A stretch of DNA of 64,000 nucleotides. Source: Dasypus novemcinctus (taxonomy: Eukaryota; Chordata; Mammalia; Cingulata; Dasypodidae). Shown here piece after piece: positions 35,609 to 47,077 of this stretch (within the stretch, counting starts at the first letter, position 1; each line of letters starts with the position of its first letter). The DNA is taken from assembly GCF_030445035.2 (NCBI RefSeq), contig NC_080673.1, positions 200,010,216 through 200,074,215 of the forward strand, read 5' to 3'. The notes beneath the pieces are model-generated. The model was not told the origin of the DNA and ran no database searches. It saw nothing but the letters and a program-made list of their open reading frames with translations. Made by a program: the position numbers and the translations under genes.

Positions 35609-38600
35609 GTTTCATATCAGAGAGGTCATGTAGTATTTGTCCTTCAGTGCCTGGCTTGTTGCACTCAACATAAGGTCCTCAAGATTCATCCATGTTATCA
35701 CATGTGTTTGTACTGTATTCCTTCTTATAGCTGCATAGTATTCCATTGTATGTATATACCACATTTTATTTATCCATTCATCCATTGATGGGTATTTGGC
35801 TTGATTCCAACTTTTGGCAATAGTGTATAATGCTGCTATGAACATTGGTGTACATATATTGGTTTATGTCCTTATTTTCAGATCTTCTGGGTATATACTC
35901 AGCAGTGAAAGTGCTGGGTCATATGGCAAATCTATAGTTAACTTTTTGAGAAACTGCCAAACAGTCCTCCAGAATGGCTGGATCCTTCTGCATTCCCACC
36001 TGCAGTGGTGAGTGCTCCCATTCCTCCACATCCTCTCCAGCACTTGTAGTCTTCTGTTTTTTTTGATAGCTGCCAGTCTTATAGGAGTAAGATGGTATCT
36101 CATTGTAGTTTTGTTTTGCATTTTCCTAACAGCTAGTGATTTTGAGCATTTTTTCATGTGTTTTTTAGCCATTTGTATTTCTTCTTCAGAGAGGTGTCTG
36201 TTCAAATCTTTTCCTCATTTTTAAAATGGGTTGTTTGTCTTTTTATTTTCAAGACATAGGAGTTCTTTATATATGCAGGATGTAAGTCTTCTATCAGATA
36301 TATGGTTACCAAATATTTTCTCCCATTGTGTAGACTCTCTTTTCACTTTCATGACAAACTTCTTTGAGGTGCAAAAGGCTTCAAGTTTGAAGAAGTCCCA
36401 TTTATCTATTTGTTCTTTTGCTGCTCATGCTTTGGGTGTATAGTTCATGAAGGCATTTTCTATTACAAGGTCCTGTAGATGCTTCTCTACATTGTTTTCT
36501 AAGGTCTTTATGGTCTTAGCTCTTATGTTTAGGTCTTTGATCCATCTTGAGTTGATTTTTGTATAAGATGTGAGATGGTAATCCTCTTTCCTTCTTTTGC
36601 ATATGGATATCCAATTCTCTAGACACCATTTGTTGAAGAGGCCATTCTCTCCCAGTCGAGTGGGCCTGGTGGCCTTGTTAAATATCAGATGACTGTATAT
36701 ATGAGGATCTATATCAGAACTCTCAATTCAATTCCATTAGTCAGTGTGTCTATCCTTGTGCCAATACCATGCTGTTTTCACAACTGTAGCTTTGTAGTAT
36801 GTTTTGAAGTCAGGTAGTGTGATTCCTCCAATTTCATTTCTTTTTCAATATGTCTTTGGCTCTTCAGGGCCTCTTTCCTTTCCAAATAAACTTCATAGTT
36901 AGTTTTTCGAGTTCATTAAAAAAAGCTGTGTTGATTTTTATTGGGACTGCATTGAAGCTGTAGATCAGTTTGGGTAGGATAGACATCTTAATGATATTTA
37001 GTCTTCATATCCATGAACAGGGAATATTCTTCTATTTGTTTAGGTCTTCTTTGATTTCCTTGAACAGTGTTGCATAGTTTTCTGTGTATAAGTCTTTTAC
37101 ATCTTTGGTTAAATTTATTCCTAGGTATTTGATTTTTAAATTTACTATTGTAAATGGTATTTGTTTCTTGATTTCCTCCTCAGATTGCTCATCACCGGTT
37201 TACAGAAATGCTACTGATTTTTGCACATTGATCTTATACCCTGCGACCATACTAAACTCATTTATAAGTTTTAGAAGCTTTGTTGTAAACTTCTCAGGGC
37301 TTTCTATGCATAGGATCATGTCATCTGCAAATAGTGAAATTTTGACTTCTTTCTTTCCTGTTTGGATTCCTTTTATATCTGGGTCTTGCCTCAGTGCTTG
37401 AGCAAATACTTCTAACACAATGTTAAATAGGAGGGGTGATAGTGGGCATCCTTGTCTTGTTCCTGATTTTAGAGGGAAAGATTTTAGGAGTTCACCATTT
37501 TAAATGATGTTAGCTGTGGGTTTTTCATATATACCCTTTATTATGTTCAGAAAGTTTCTTTCTATTCCTATTTTTTGTGGTGTTTTTATCAAGAAAGGGT
37601 GCTATATTTGTCAAATGCTTTTTCTGCATCAATAGATATGATCACATGATTTTTTTCCTTCAATCTGTTTATGTGGTGTATTACACTAATTGATTTTCTT
37701 ATGTTGAACCATCCTTGCATACCAGGAATGAATCCCACTTGGTCATGGTGTGAAATTTGATAAATGTGTTGTTGAATATGATTAGCAAGTATTTTGTTGA
37801 GGATTTTCATGTCAAGGTTCATTAGAAAGATTGGTCTGTAATTTTCCTTTCTTGTGGTGTCTTTGTTAGGCTTTGGTACTAGAGTAATGTTGGCATCATA
37901 GAATGAGTTAGGCAATGTTCCTTCGTTTCAATTTTTTGGAAGAGTTTCAGCAGGTTTGGTGTTAGTTTTTTCTGGAATGTTTGGTAGAATTCACCTGTGA
38001 AGCCATCTGGCCCAGGGCTTTTCTTAGTTGTGAGGTTTTTAATGACTAATTCTATCTCTTTACTTGTGATTGGTTTGTTGAGATCATCAATTTCCTCTTT
38101 GGTCATTGTAGGCCGCTTATGTGTTTCTAGGAATTTGTCCATTTCCTCTAAATTGTCCTTCTTTTTGGAATATAGTTTTTCAAAGTATCCTCTTATGATA
38201 GTCTTTATTTCAGTGGGGTCAGTGGTGATATCACCCTTCTCATTTCTTATTTTGTGTATTTGCATCTTCTTACTTTTTTTTTCTTTGTTAGTCGAGCTAA
38301 GGGTTTGTCAATTTTATTGATCTTCTCAAGAACCAGCTCTTTGTTTTGTCAATTTTTTCAAGTGCTTTCCTATTTTCTATTTCATTTAATTCTGCTCTGA
38401 TCATTGTTGCTTCTTTCTTTCTTCTTTCTTTGGGGTTAGTTTGTTGTTTTTTTTACTAATTCCTCCAATTGTGCAGTGAGTTCTTCAATTTTAGCTCTTT
38501 CTTCTTTTTTGGAGTATGAATTTATGGCTATGAATTTCCCTCTCAGTATGGCTTTTGCTGCATCCCATAAGATTTGATATGTTTTCATTTTCATTAGTTT

Positions 38601-39822
38601 CAAGGTAGTTATTGATCTCTGTTGAGATTTCCTCCTTGACCCACTGTTTTTCTAAGAGTGTGTTATTTAACTCCCATATTTTCGTGCCAAATCTGGGCCT
38701 CTAGCCCTTGTAGATTCCCAGCTTCACTCCACTGTGGTCAGAGATATTATTTTGTATGATTTTGATCTTTCTGAATTCATTGAGATTTTCTTTGTGGCCT
38801 AGCATGTGATCTATCTTGGAGAATGATCCATTTGCCCTTAAGAAAAATGTTTATCCTGCTGTCTTTGGGTATAATGTTTGGTATATGTCTATCAGGTCCA
38901 GCTCCTCTAATATACTGTTCAAAGTCTTTGTTTCTTTATTGATTCTCTTTTGAGATGTTCTGCCCAGTGGTGATAGTGGTATGCTAAAGTCCCCCACTAT
39001 AATTGTAGGGGCATCTATTCCTTCACTTAGTTTCTCCAGTGTTTGCCTCACATATTTGGAGGTGCCCTTGTTAGGGGAATAAATGTTTATGATTGTTCAT
39101 TCTTCTTGAAAGATTATTCCTTTCACTAATATGTAGTGTCCATCTTTGTCTTTCACAACAGTTTTGCATTTCTTTTTTATTTTTATTTTTTTAAAGATTT
39201 ATTTTTATTTATTTAATTCCCCTCCCCTCCCCCGGTTGTCTGCTCTCTGTGTCTATTTGCTGCGTCTTGTTTCTTTGTCCGCTTCCGTTGTCGTCAGTCA
39301 GTGGCACGGGAAGTGTGGGCAGCACCATTCCTGGGCAGGCTGCACCTTCCTTCGCGCTGGGCGGCTCTCCCTACGGGCGCACTCCTTGTGCGTGGGGTTC
39401 CCCCCCACGGGGGACACCCCTGCGTGGCAGGGCACTCCTTGCGTGCATCAGCACTGCGCATGGGCCAGCTCCACACGGGTCAAGGAGGCCCGGGGTTTGA
39501 ACCGCAGCCCTCCCATGTGGTAGACGGACTCTCCAACCACTGGGCCAAAGTCTGTCTCCAGTTTTGCTTTTAAAGTCTATTTTGTCTCATATTAATATAC
39601 CTACACCTGCCCTTTTTGGTTATTGTTGGCCTGTAAGATTGTTTTCCAACCATTCACTTTCAATCTCCTTGAATCCCTGGGTCTAAGATGAGTTTCTTGT
39701 AGACAACATGTAGATGGGTCATATTTCCTTATCCAGTCTTCCATTCTGTGTCTCTTAACAGGTGAGTTTAATCCATTGATATTTAGTGTTATTACTTTCA
39801 AGGAATTACTTATATTAGCCAT
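35609..39822 (-). pseudogene. L1 ORF2 (endonuclease-reverse transcriptase), broken
   Basis: The N-terminal endonuclease starts at 39822 with TLNINGLNSPVKRHR and CCLQETHL (catalytic Glu in QETH). A second endonuclease block, IIVGDFSIPLSPLGR, lies near 39000. RT segments lie at 37589-38265 ([14 protein letters not shown], then [16 protein letters not shown]) and at about 37200-37418, with the catalytic box FADD. The C-terminal part is at 35612-36205. Frameshifts and stops separate these pieces, and a SINE interrupts the endonuclease part. In intact form it would nick DNA and reverse-transcribe L1 RNA. Confidence 0.9.
39168..39558 (-). mobile_element. DAS-type armadillo SINE inside L1 ORF2, antisense
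   Basis: The reversed SINE runs from its T-rich tail to the tRNA-like head, with CAGTTTTGC at 39159-39167 and 39559-39567 as the target duplication. It is the youngest layer of this nested stack. Confidence 0.92.
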
Positions 39823-39869
39823 ATTTTCTTTGGATTTGTGTTTGTCTTATGTTGTTTGATTTCTTTTTT

Positions 39870-40805
39870 CTCTTTCTGTAGTTTAGTTGTTCTTACACTC
39901 TCCTCCAACTCTCCCGCTCCTGTTTTTTTCTTTTCTCCTGCAGAACTCTCTTTAGTATTTCTTGAAGGACAGGTTTCTTGTTGGCATACTCTCTTAGTTT
40001 CTGTTTATCTGTGAATATTTTGAACTCTCCATCATTTTTGAATGCTAGCTTTGCTGGATTGAGTATTCTTGGTTGGAAATTTTAATACCTTGATTATGTC
40101 ATAACACTGCCTTCTCACCTCCATGGTTTCAAATGAGAGATCAGCACTTAATTTTATGAGCCTCCCTTGTATGTGATGGTTCTCTTTTCTCTTGCTGCTT
40201 TTAGTATTTTCTCTTTGTCTTGAGCATTGGATAATTTGACAAGTATATGTCTTGGGGTAGGCCTGTTGGGATTTATGCTGTTTGGGGTGTTGTGCTTCTT
40301 GGACATCTGCATGCATTTCCCTCAATAGATTTGGGAAGTTTTCAGCCATTATTTCCTCCAACACCCCTTCTGTCCACTTTCCCTTCTCTTCTCCTTCTGG
40401 GATGCCTATAATGCATATGTTTGTGCATTTTGCATTGTCATTCAGGTCCCTAAGTCCCTGCTGGATTTTTTCTATCTTTTTATCGATTAATTCTACTATC
40501 TGTATGATTTCAGATATACTGTCTTCCACATCACTAATTCTTTCCTCTTCCTCTTCAAATCTGCTGTTATTTGCTGAGAGTGTATTTTTTATTTTTTTGA
40601 TTGTGCTATTGATTCCCATCATCTCCATGATCTTTTTATGCATGATCACAGTTTCTTTATGCTCTCCAAGTGTTTTCTTAATATGCTTAATCTCTTCTTT
40701 CACTTCATTGAATTGGTTCATGATACATGTTTTGAGAATTTTAATTACTTGTTTGATGTTCCACTTCTCTTCCTGGTTTTTAGTTTGTTCATTGGATTGG
40801 GCCAT
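39870..40805 (-). pseudogene. L1 ORF1 (RNA-binding protein), broken
   Basis: A 257-codon minus-strand frame starts at 40805 (MAQSNEQTKN). It has a long Glu/Lys/Ile-rich coiled-coil part (about residues 20-120) and an RRM-like part around NICIIGIPEGEE, as in L1 ORF1p. The C-terminal domain continues in other frames to about 39870. At least one frameshift, near residue 175-220, makes it defective. Confidence 0.88.
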
Positions 40806-42614
40806 GTTTTCCTAATTAATGATATGGTCTAGTTTTTTGTTGCTGTCTGGTCATCATTTTATCTTGTTGGATTTATTCTGTTGATTATCTTCTTTGTCTA
40901 GTCTTGGGGTTTAATTAGTTGTTTTTATGTCCATGTAAGTCTTCTCTTTGTCACTTTTCTCTTCTTATTCTATTTCCTTGTTGTTGGCTAAGTTCTCTTG
41001 AAGGAAAATATTAGGTCCAGAGAAAGCAAAAGGGGTAATAAAAGAAAAATATAATAGCAGTATTGATAGTGAATTTTAGCAGAAGAACCATGTGAGATCT
41101 AGGAAAATGGATATAGAACTCGTGTAAGCTGTGTATAGTTATAACCGTAAAAAAGTGGAATACCTATAATGAGATATTAAACTGAATATGGGGAGGAATA
41201 TACTATGAGTTAAAATGTCATTGTGGTCAGGAGAGAGGGAAAAAGAAAAGAGAGGACAATAATATAAAGAGTGAATAAATGATAGAAAACAGATTAGAGG
41301 CATTAGACATAAAAAGTCAGAAATATTGGAGGCTAAACAGAGAGAGGTGGAATGTAAGAGAAACAATAAATGATGGAAAAGAGAATTATGTAAAGGAAAG
41401 GGGATAGCATTGGTAGCCAAAATCAGTACACACAGAAAAGAGAAAATTGAGAATGAGGAAGCACAGCAAATAAGAAAGTTTGCCTGTAGCACTAATATAA
41501 AAAAAGAAAAGAGAAAAAAAAGGAAAAAGAGAGAGAGAAGAAAAAAAGCAGAGAAAAAAAAAAAGAAGGGAGAAAAAAGAGAAAGAAAAAAAAGGTAGTA
41601 GGGGAGATAAAGAGGAAGAAAAAACAAGAAAACAAACCAACAAAAAAGACCAGACAAGGCCTCAGGCAAAGAATCCTCTTTGCAACTGAATAAGGAGTCT
41701 GACCTTCCCCATTTCTCCCTTCCTCACTTCCTTCTCTCCAAGGCAGCAGGAAGGCTGCATGAGGGCTCCTGTAGGAAATTCAAATGGGTCCCTGGTGAAC
41801 CAACTCACCTGAGAAAATAATGACTTAATTTCTTGAGAGAGCACCCACTCCTTGCCAGGAACCCTAAATATGCTATTGGAAATCTGCAAAGCCCATCCTA
41901 CTGTCACTCTCCCTTAGGTGTGCTACAAGGGGGCAAGTTAATTTTCCGACTCCACCTTCTCCGACCAAATTTCCCATCCCAGGACATTTAGGCAAATTGG
42001 GCTCTCTCATTAGATTCACCTCTCCTCTCTTACTAGGCTCTCCCCAAGTTAGCTGATATACTCCTCCAAACTCGATAAAAGGGGGGGACCAGAATATTGA
42101 GCCTGCACTCCTTGGCCCCTCTACACCTCCCACCTAAACTCTCCCACTCCTGGAGTTAGTCTGCAACCAGAGGGGTAGTGCAATGCCGGATTTCTGGGAG
42201 TGTTGGGCTCGGGAAACAGGGGCCCGGGAGAATGTGGACTTGGCGTATGTAGGTCTGTGAAACGCAGGCCACGGGGGTTCAAGGGACACAGGCTTGGGGT
42301 TCATGCATTTGGGGAACACGGGGTTTGGGACTCCGTCCCACGACCAGCAGTTCTTGGTGAACACAGTGGCTCTTAACCGTAGGGGGAAGGGATGTACCTT
42401 CCCATGGCTTCCGAGTTCAGTGTTAGAAACCCGCAGTGCTACCCTGAGCAAACACCAATTCTGCTGCAGTCTTGCCAGATCGATGTCCAGACACCTCCCG
42501 CCCTGCAGGTTCCTGAAACAGCCTGCTCCGGCAGGACTCCGTCACCACACAGCTGGTCTTTTGTAAGAGAGAGGACGATGGCGTACTTCCTCAGACGCCA
42601 TCTTGCCCCATCTC
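40806..42614 (-). promoter_or_regulatory. L1 5' UTR (internal promoter region)
   Basis: This is the 1.8 kb of non-coding sequence between the L1 5' start and ORF1. It includes a strongly purine-rich (+ strand) tract at about 41490-41640 that yields spurious long frames on both strands. The minus-strand start reads GGGGCAAGATGGCG, a usual L1 5' end with a YY1-type CAAGATGGC motif. Confidence 0.75.
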
Positions 42615-42625
42615 CTAAAGCTTTT

Positions 42626-43690
42626 AAAACTTAGTTAGAACCATCAAATTTTATTTAATTTTAACCATAAAAATTCCTTTCTACACACTTTCTGTACTTT
42701 CTATATTCATTCAGGCTTTGTCCCTAGTTTTATTCTTTCTTAATAACTAGTCATTTTATCTTAGGACAAAATTATTTTCTATTTCTTTAATAATAAAAAC
42801 ACATTCTATATACCCTACATACATATATGTCTCCAAGCAAACTTTTTACAACATACAATTGCCATCAACACTAAACAAACTTGTTAAAATAATGATTCAA
42901 TTTGGTTATATGCAAATATAACTTTTCTTTATTTCAAATACTTAGTAGCATGCAATACTAGGAAGTTTTTAGAGGCAAGTTGACAGGGGGTGGCTGACTG
43001 CCAATAAGTTTTCCTGTTATGAGTTACTTTTTGTTATTGCTATCATTTTAGTTTTTAATAATGACTCTTTGGAATTATCTATTTAAACACTTCCATTCAA
43101 ACAATGCTTCTATGAATTTCTTGTAATTATTCATAACCACATAGAATATGATTATTTTATCTTAAGACAAATTTTTACCTTCACAGAGCATGTTCTCTCA
43201 CTGAATGCTACCACAATACTTTTTACAACTTGCCATAAACATTTAAGTTTTGTTTTGTATCTTTCCATTTTGATTTTATGAAATATACCCATTTTATTTT
43301 AGGACAAAACATACTTTTTTGAACAAACATATCAGATTTCAGTTAGCATTCCCACAAACTTTTCACATTTTTAAATATTCATTTACGTTTCATATCCTTT
43401 ATTTTATCTTGTGAAGAAAAACAAGCTATTTCAATTTAGGCAAAAACTATTTTTCATGAAGAAATTTGTAGTAACTTCATTAATTAAGACTTACAATTTT
43501 TTATCATTGTAGAGATCTTATTAGCATTTATATTTATGTATTGATATAAGCACTTATTTATATATTTATTTATATTACTATCTGGAGGTATTAAAATATA
43601 CACTGACACTGAACAAACAGACAAACACAAAAACAATTATAACACACTAACAGAAACATGAAGTTTACAATTTGACCCATAATTCTAGGT
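42626..43690 (-). other. AT-rich interior of the provirus, right part
   Basis: This continues the AT-rich interior interrupted by the L1. The phrase CATTTTATCTTAGGACAAAA recurs in diverged form near 42755, 43155 and 43288, suggesting decayed internal repetition. No Gag capsid, protease or pol sequence is recognisable. Confidence 0.6.
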
Positions 43691-43699
43691 CTAGAGTTC

Positions 43700-43867
43700 C
43701 TATAATTCAAAATCTAAGGTTCTCTCGTCGGGGAAGTACGGACAAAAGTTCTCTACTGTCTGAAGCAATGTAATAATTTGTTCTTCTCTCACTTTACAAT
43801 TAGCTGCTTTCCATAGTTGTAAAGTGTGGAGATAGATCTCTTGTTGCTTTGATAATGTATTCCCAAT
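43700..43867 (-). pseudogene. Gag matrix (MA) N-terminal remnant of the provirus
   Basis: A minus-strand frame of about 55 codons ends at a stop at 43700-43702. It holds the segment NFCPYFPDERTLD, characteristic of the betaretroviral matrix domain. It sits just 3' of the leader, where Gag should begin. No ATG opens the frame at the expected place, and nothing of Gag beyond MA is seen. It is too short and lacks a start, so it is easily overlooked. Confidence 0.7.
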
Positions 43868-44108
43868 ATGATACCAGCTTCTGCGGTCAGTTTACCTCTC
43901 TCAAGACAGCTGATGTCCTGTCTGTGCAGGAGGTGCAGCCTGGACCAATCTCACTAGGCAGACATGTTCCCAGGACTGAACCTAGTGAGCAGCTTACCCC
44001 AAGGGCGACTGTAATCATGAGCAGCAACGAACATCTGGACTGTAGTTACACTGGGCTGTTCCCGGGGCCGTCCCAAAAAATTCCCCTCAGCTAGGGGGAA
44101 GATCAGCT

Positions 44109-44127
44109 GCCCCACGTATGGGCACCA
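44109..44127 (-). other. primer-binding site, tRNA-Lys(1,2)-like
   Basis: Two bases inside the 5' LTR the minus strand reads TGGTGCCCATACGTGGGGC. It differs from the standard Lys(1,2) site by one substitution and one extra T. This primer is usual for betaretroviruses and agrees with the 6-base duplication. Confidence 0.82.
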
Positions 44128-44129
44128 AT

Positions 44130-44477
44130 TGCCGCAGGAATGAAAGACCACACACCAAAATTCATATGCAGGGAGGGCCCCTTCTGCTTTATTTCTCTTG
44201 CTTATCAGTATTTTTGTATTCGGCCAAGGCCTGCGGTTGAAGTTAAATTTCTCAAGGATGTTGTGTCTTGGAACAAGAAACTTTGTCTCTAGACTCACAA
44301 TCCTATATGGCGGCAGAAATGCAAGAAGAAGCCATTTTCAAACTTCAAGTTTAAAAAGAGATAGCTTGCGTAGAGATAAGCAGGGACAGAGCTATTTTTG
44401 TTCTGAAGCAAGAACACATGAACTTTAATAAATCATTTAATCATGCCCTTGCCGAGGTGGTAGAACTAATCCCCACA
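44130..44477 (-). repeat. 5' LTR of the class II provirus
   Basis: The 348-bp LTR on the minus strand begins TGTGGGGATTAG and ends CCTGCGGCA, with minus-strand AATAAA at 44188-44193. It is the partner of 29917-30252. Confidence 0.9.
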
Positions 44478-44644
44478 ACCTACCGTCAGAGTTATAGTCC
44501 TTATTGCCATTCAGCCAATGAGTGATCCAATCCCAGAATCCCACCTTTAGAGCCTGCTTCTGAGGACCTCTTCTGCAACTATATCCTAGGTGGGGTTTCT
44601 TAAACGCAGAGGCTGAGAAGGTAATTCTTAGCCTGTTGACTCTT

Positions 44645-44845
44645 TTTTAAGGCAGTACCAGAGATTGAACCCAGAAACTTGTATGTAGGAAGCAGGTGCT
44701 TAACCACTTAGCTACAACTGCTCCCCATGAGAATTGTTTTTTTCATTTGTTTGTTTTGGGGAGGTGTGAAAGATCAAACCCAGGACCTAGTACATGGGAA
44801 GCAGGTGCTCAACCATGTGAGCTACATCCATTTCCCCCAGTGATT
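44645..44845 (-). mobile_element. dimeric tRNA-derived SINE, antisense
   Basis: Two similar reversed tRNA-like units lie side by side. Each has a B-box-like GATTGAACCC or GATCAAACCC, an AGCAGGTGCT(T/C)AACCA segment and a reversed A-box-like end (TTAGCTAC or TGAGCTAC). A T-rich linker separates the units. It differs from the DAS SINEs elsewhere in the window. Confidence 0.65.
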
Positions 44846-45900
44846 TATTGAGGGAGCACTTTCAGGAGAAGCAGAGTGAGGGAAGCAGGGGAGGGTAGAA
44901 CCACAAAGCTAAGCAAGGAGAGATCTCAGCTGGAGACCAGCTTCAGCCTAATCCCATGGCAGGAAACTTGGGAGCATACCCTGGACCGCCTAAATTCCAC
45001 CTTGAGGCAAAGGGGCTGCCACTTGTACCCTGTATCAGATAGTCAATGGCCAACTCTGGAGGGGCATGGCCTGTCCAGCAAGGCACTCCTATTGGCTGAG
45101 GGCAGTTCTGCTGAAAAGAAGGAGCTCTGAGATTTTATCCATCAACACCCACAGCAGTTAGAGGCTAGGGGCTCAGGCTAATAAATGGACTGTGGGCTGG
45201 ACATCAATGGCATCCACCACCATCATCTGCTGAGAACAAGGGATAGATGGAAAGGTTAAAGGATTAAGGAAAATAGAGAAGGTTCAATACATATTTTGTA
45301 AGATTGCCAACAGCATGGCCACCCATTTGAGTCTGGTGCCATGTGTTGTGATGGGATCCATCACCCTGTTGGCCTGTCTACACAGCCATGGAGAAAGGGA
45401 AGCATCCAGGCTGGGGGAAGAGGTCCTGAAGAGTTTAGGATGTGGGCATGAATATTACGTAAAACCCGGAATCTGACTTAGATGGGGAGACCATGAAGAA
45501 AAGTCAGGGCTGGAGAACTGGGAAGAAGCTGAGCGGCCAGTGGATGTTATCAGTCATCGCTAGAGCAAGCTGGAAGAGCAGCTACTTCAGTGTTGTGTGG
45601 AAATTTAATTAGGTGATGTAGGAACGGTTGCTTTTAGAAGGGAAAAAAAAATGTAGCCAATGATTTGTCCCTTACACTGCACTGACAGCCGTTAACAGCC
45701 TCACTTTGTCTTGGGGTGGGCAGGTAATTCAGGTGAAGGTCATGAGGAGGTTCAAGGCGGACCCTATATGAAGTGGAAGAGTCTGAGATAGCAGCATTTC
45801 CCCGGTAGATTAAAAGACAAAACAATCACAGAAGCTACACACTCGAGAGTCTTCAGAGTCCTAAATTAAACACCATTCTCAGAGAAGGCAATAAAGTATT
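44846..45900. other. intergenic, old repeat-like sequence not assigned
   Basis: 44846-45220 has the feel of an ancient interspersed repeat, opening TTATTGAGGGAGCACTTTC, but I cannot name it. 45221-45900 shows nothing recognisable. Confidence 0.4.
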
Positions 45901-45904
45901 TGTT

Positions 45905-46460
45905 ATTTTTATTTTATTTTTTTTTTAATTCATTTTTTAAAAAAATATTACATTAAAAAAATATGAGGTCCCATTCAACCCCACCGCCCCCACCCCCCAC
46001 TCCCCCCACAGCAACACTCTCCCCCATCATCATGACACATCCATTGCACCTGGTAAGTACATCTCTGGGCATTGCTGCACCCCATAGTCAATGGTCCACA
46101 TCATAGCCCACACTCTCCCACATTCCATCCAGTGGGCCCTGGGGGGATCTACAATGTCCTGTATCTGTTAATTATTACTGAGATCTGAAACAGCATCGTT
46201 AGTGCTGACGTTAGACTTTCTTCTCTCAGATTTCCTCCCCTGCACTTGTAACGCTCCTGTCCGAAGACGGGTGGAGTTTGTCTTTTTATATAACTCTCTC
46301 ATATAAAGGTGTGTTCATTTTTTATAGTAAAAGTTGTGAACTTACAAAACAAACCTGCGTAACATCACAGAGGACTCCCATACATCACCCCACCACAAAT
46401 ACCTTGTATTGTTGTGAAACATCAGTAACATATTATGAAAGAGTATTGCCAAATGGTGTG
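45905..46460 (-). mobile_element. L1 3' UTR fragment(s), antisense
   Basis: A T-rich start is followed by the xenarthran L1 3' UTR (ATCATCATGACACATCCATTG, CACATTCCATCCAGTGGG). A second, older type follows from about 46330 (ACATCACAGAGGACTCCC). No duplication was identified. Confidence 0.75.
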
Positions 46461-46649
46461 TTCATTTTTAAGTATTTAAAATTTCTGATTAGTAGAAAAT
46501 ATCTGAAGATGTGATGCCAAATAAAATGATAGATGTGGGTTCAAAAGTGTTGTTGAGCAAATAAAAGGTGCAAATTACTTTGCATAGAGTTGGAAGGTGA
46601 TTTGAAAACGGCAATCCTTGTAAGCACCTTAAAATTTAATTTTCATTTT

Positions 46650-47064
46650 TTTTAAAGATTTTATTATTTATTTTATTTTTAAAAAAATGTCTCTCCCCTT
46701 CCCCGCCCCCCACCCCCAGTTGCCTGCTCTCTGTGTCCATTTGCTGTGTGTTCTTCTGTGTCCACTTGTATTCTCATCAGCGGCACCGGGAATCTGTTTC
46801 TCATTTTGTTCTGTCATCTTGCTGCATCAGCTCTCCGTGTGTGCGGCGCCACTCCTGGGCAGGCTGCACTTTTTTCATGCTGAGCAGCTCTCCTAACAGG
46901 GCACACTCCTTGTGAGTGGGGCTCCCCTATGCAGGGGACACCCCTGTATGGCAGGGCACTCCTTGCGTGCATCAGCACTGTGCGTGGGCCAGCTCACCAC
47001 ATGGGTCCGGAGGCCCTGGGTTTGAACCTTGGACCTCCTATCCATTGGGCCAAATCCGTTTCCC
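46650..47064 (-). mobile_element. DAS-type armadillo SINE, antisense
   Basis: The reversed SINE is bounded by a 13-base duplication TAATTTTCATTTT at 46637-46649 and 47065-47077. Confidence 0.93.
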
Positions 47065-47077
47065 TAATTTTCATTTT

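Larger units (their letters stand above)
32504..42614 (-). mobile_element. near full-length L1, antisense, inserted in the provirus
   Basis: The 11-base duplication CTAAAGCTTTT lies at 32493-32503 and 42615-42625. The right end is the L1 5' start (minus strand GGGGCAAGATGGCG) and the left end is the tail. In minus-strand order it has a 5' UTR (40806-42614), ORF1 (to about 39870), ORF2 (39822 to about 35609) and a long 3' region. A SINE is inserted in ORF2 at 39168-39558. The 3.1 kb between ORF2 and the tail contains at least two further L1 3' ends (from about 32633 and 34573), probably nested insertions. All frames are broken, so it is inactive. Confidence 0.88.
29911..44483 (-). mobile_element. 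class II (betaretrovirus-like) provirus, antisense, with nested L1
   Basis: Two related LTRs (29917-30252 and 44130-44477) are bounded by the same 6-base sequence ACCTAC at 29911-29916 and 44478-44483, the duplication length of class II ERVs. A purine-rich tract adjoins the 3' LTR, and a primer-binding site close to tRNA-Lys(1,2) adjoins the 5' LTR. After removing the L1 (32504-42614 plus one duplication copy), only about 3.75 kb of interior is left: a Gag matrix remnant, an Env-like remnant, and mostly AT-rich sequence. No pol is recognised. By eye roughly one in nine LTR positions differ, so the insertion is old. It cannot encode a virus. Confidence 0.9.

Noticed and set aside
41139..41669. 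176-codon Phe/Leu/Ser-rich frame resembling a membrane protein
   Set aside because: It is the translation of the polypyrimidine (minus-strand) tract in the L1 5' UTR. The hydrophobicity is a composition artefact.
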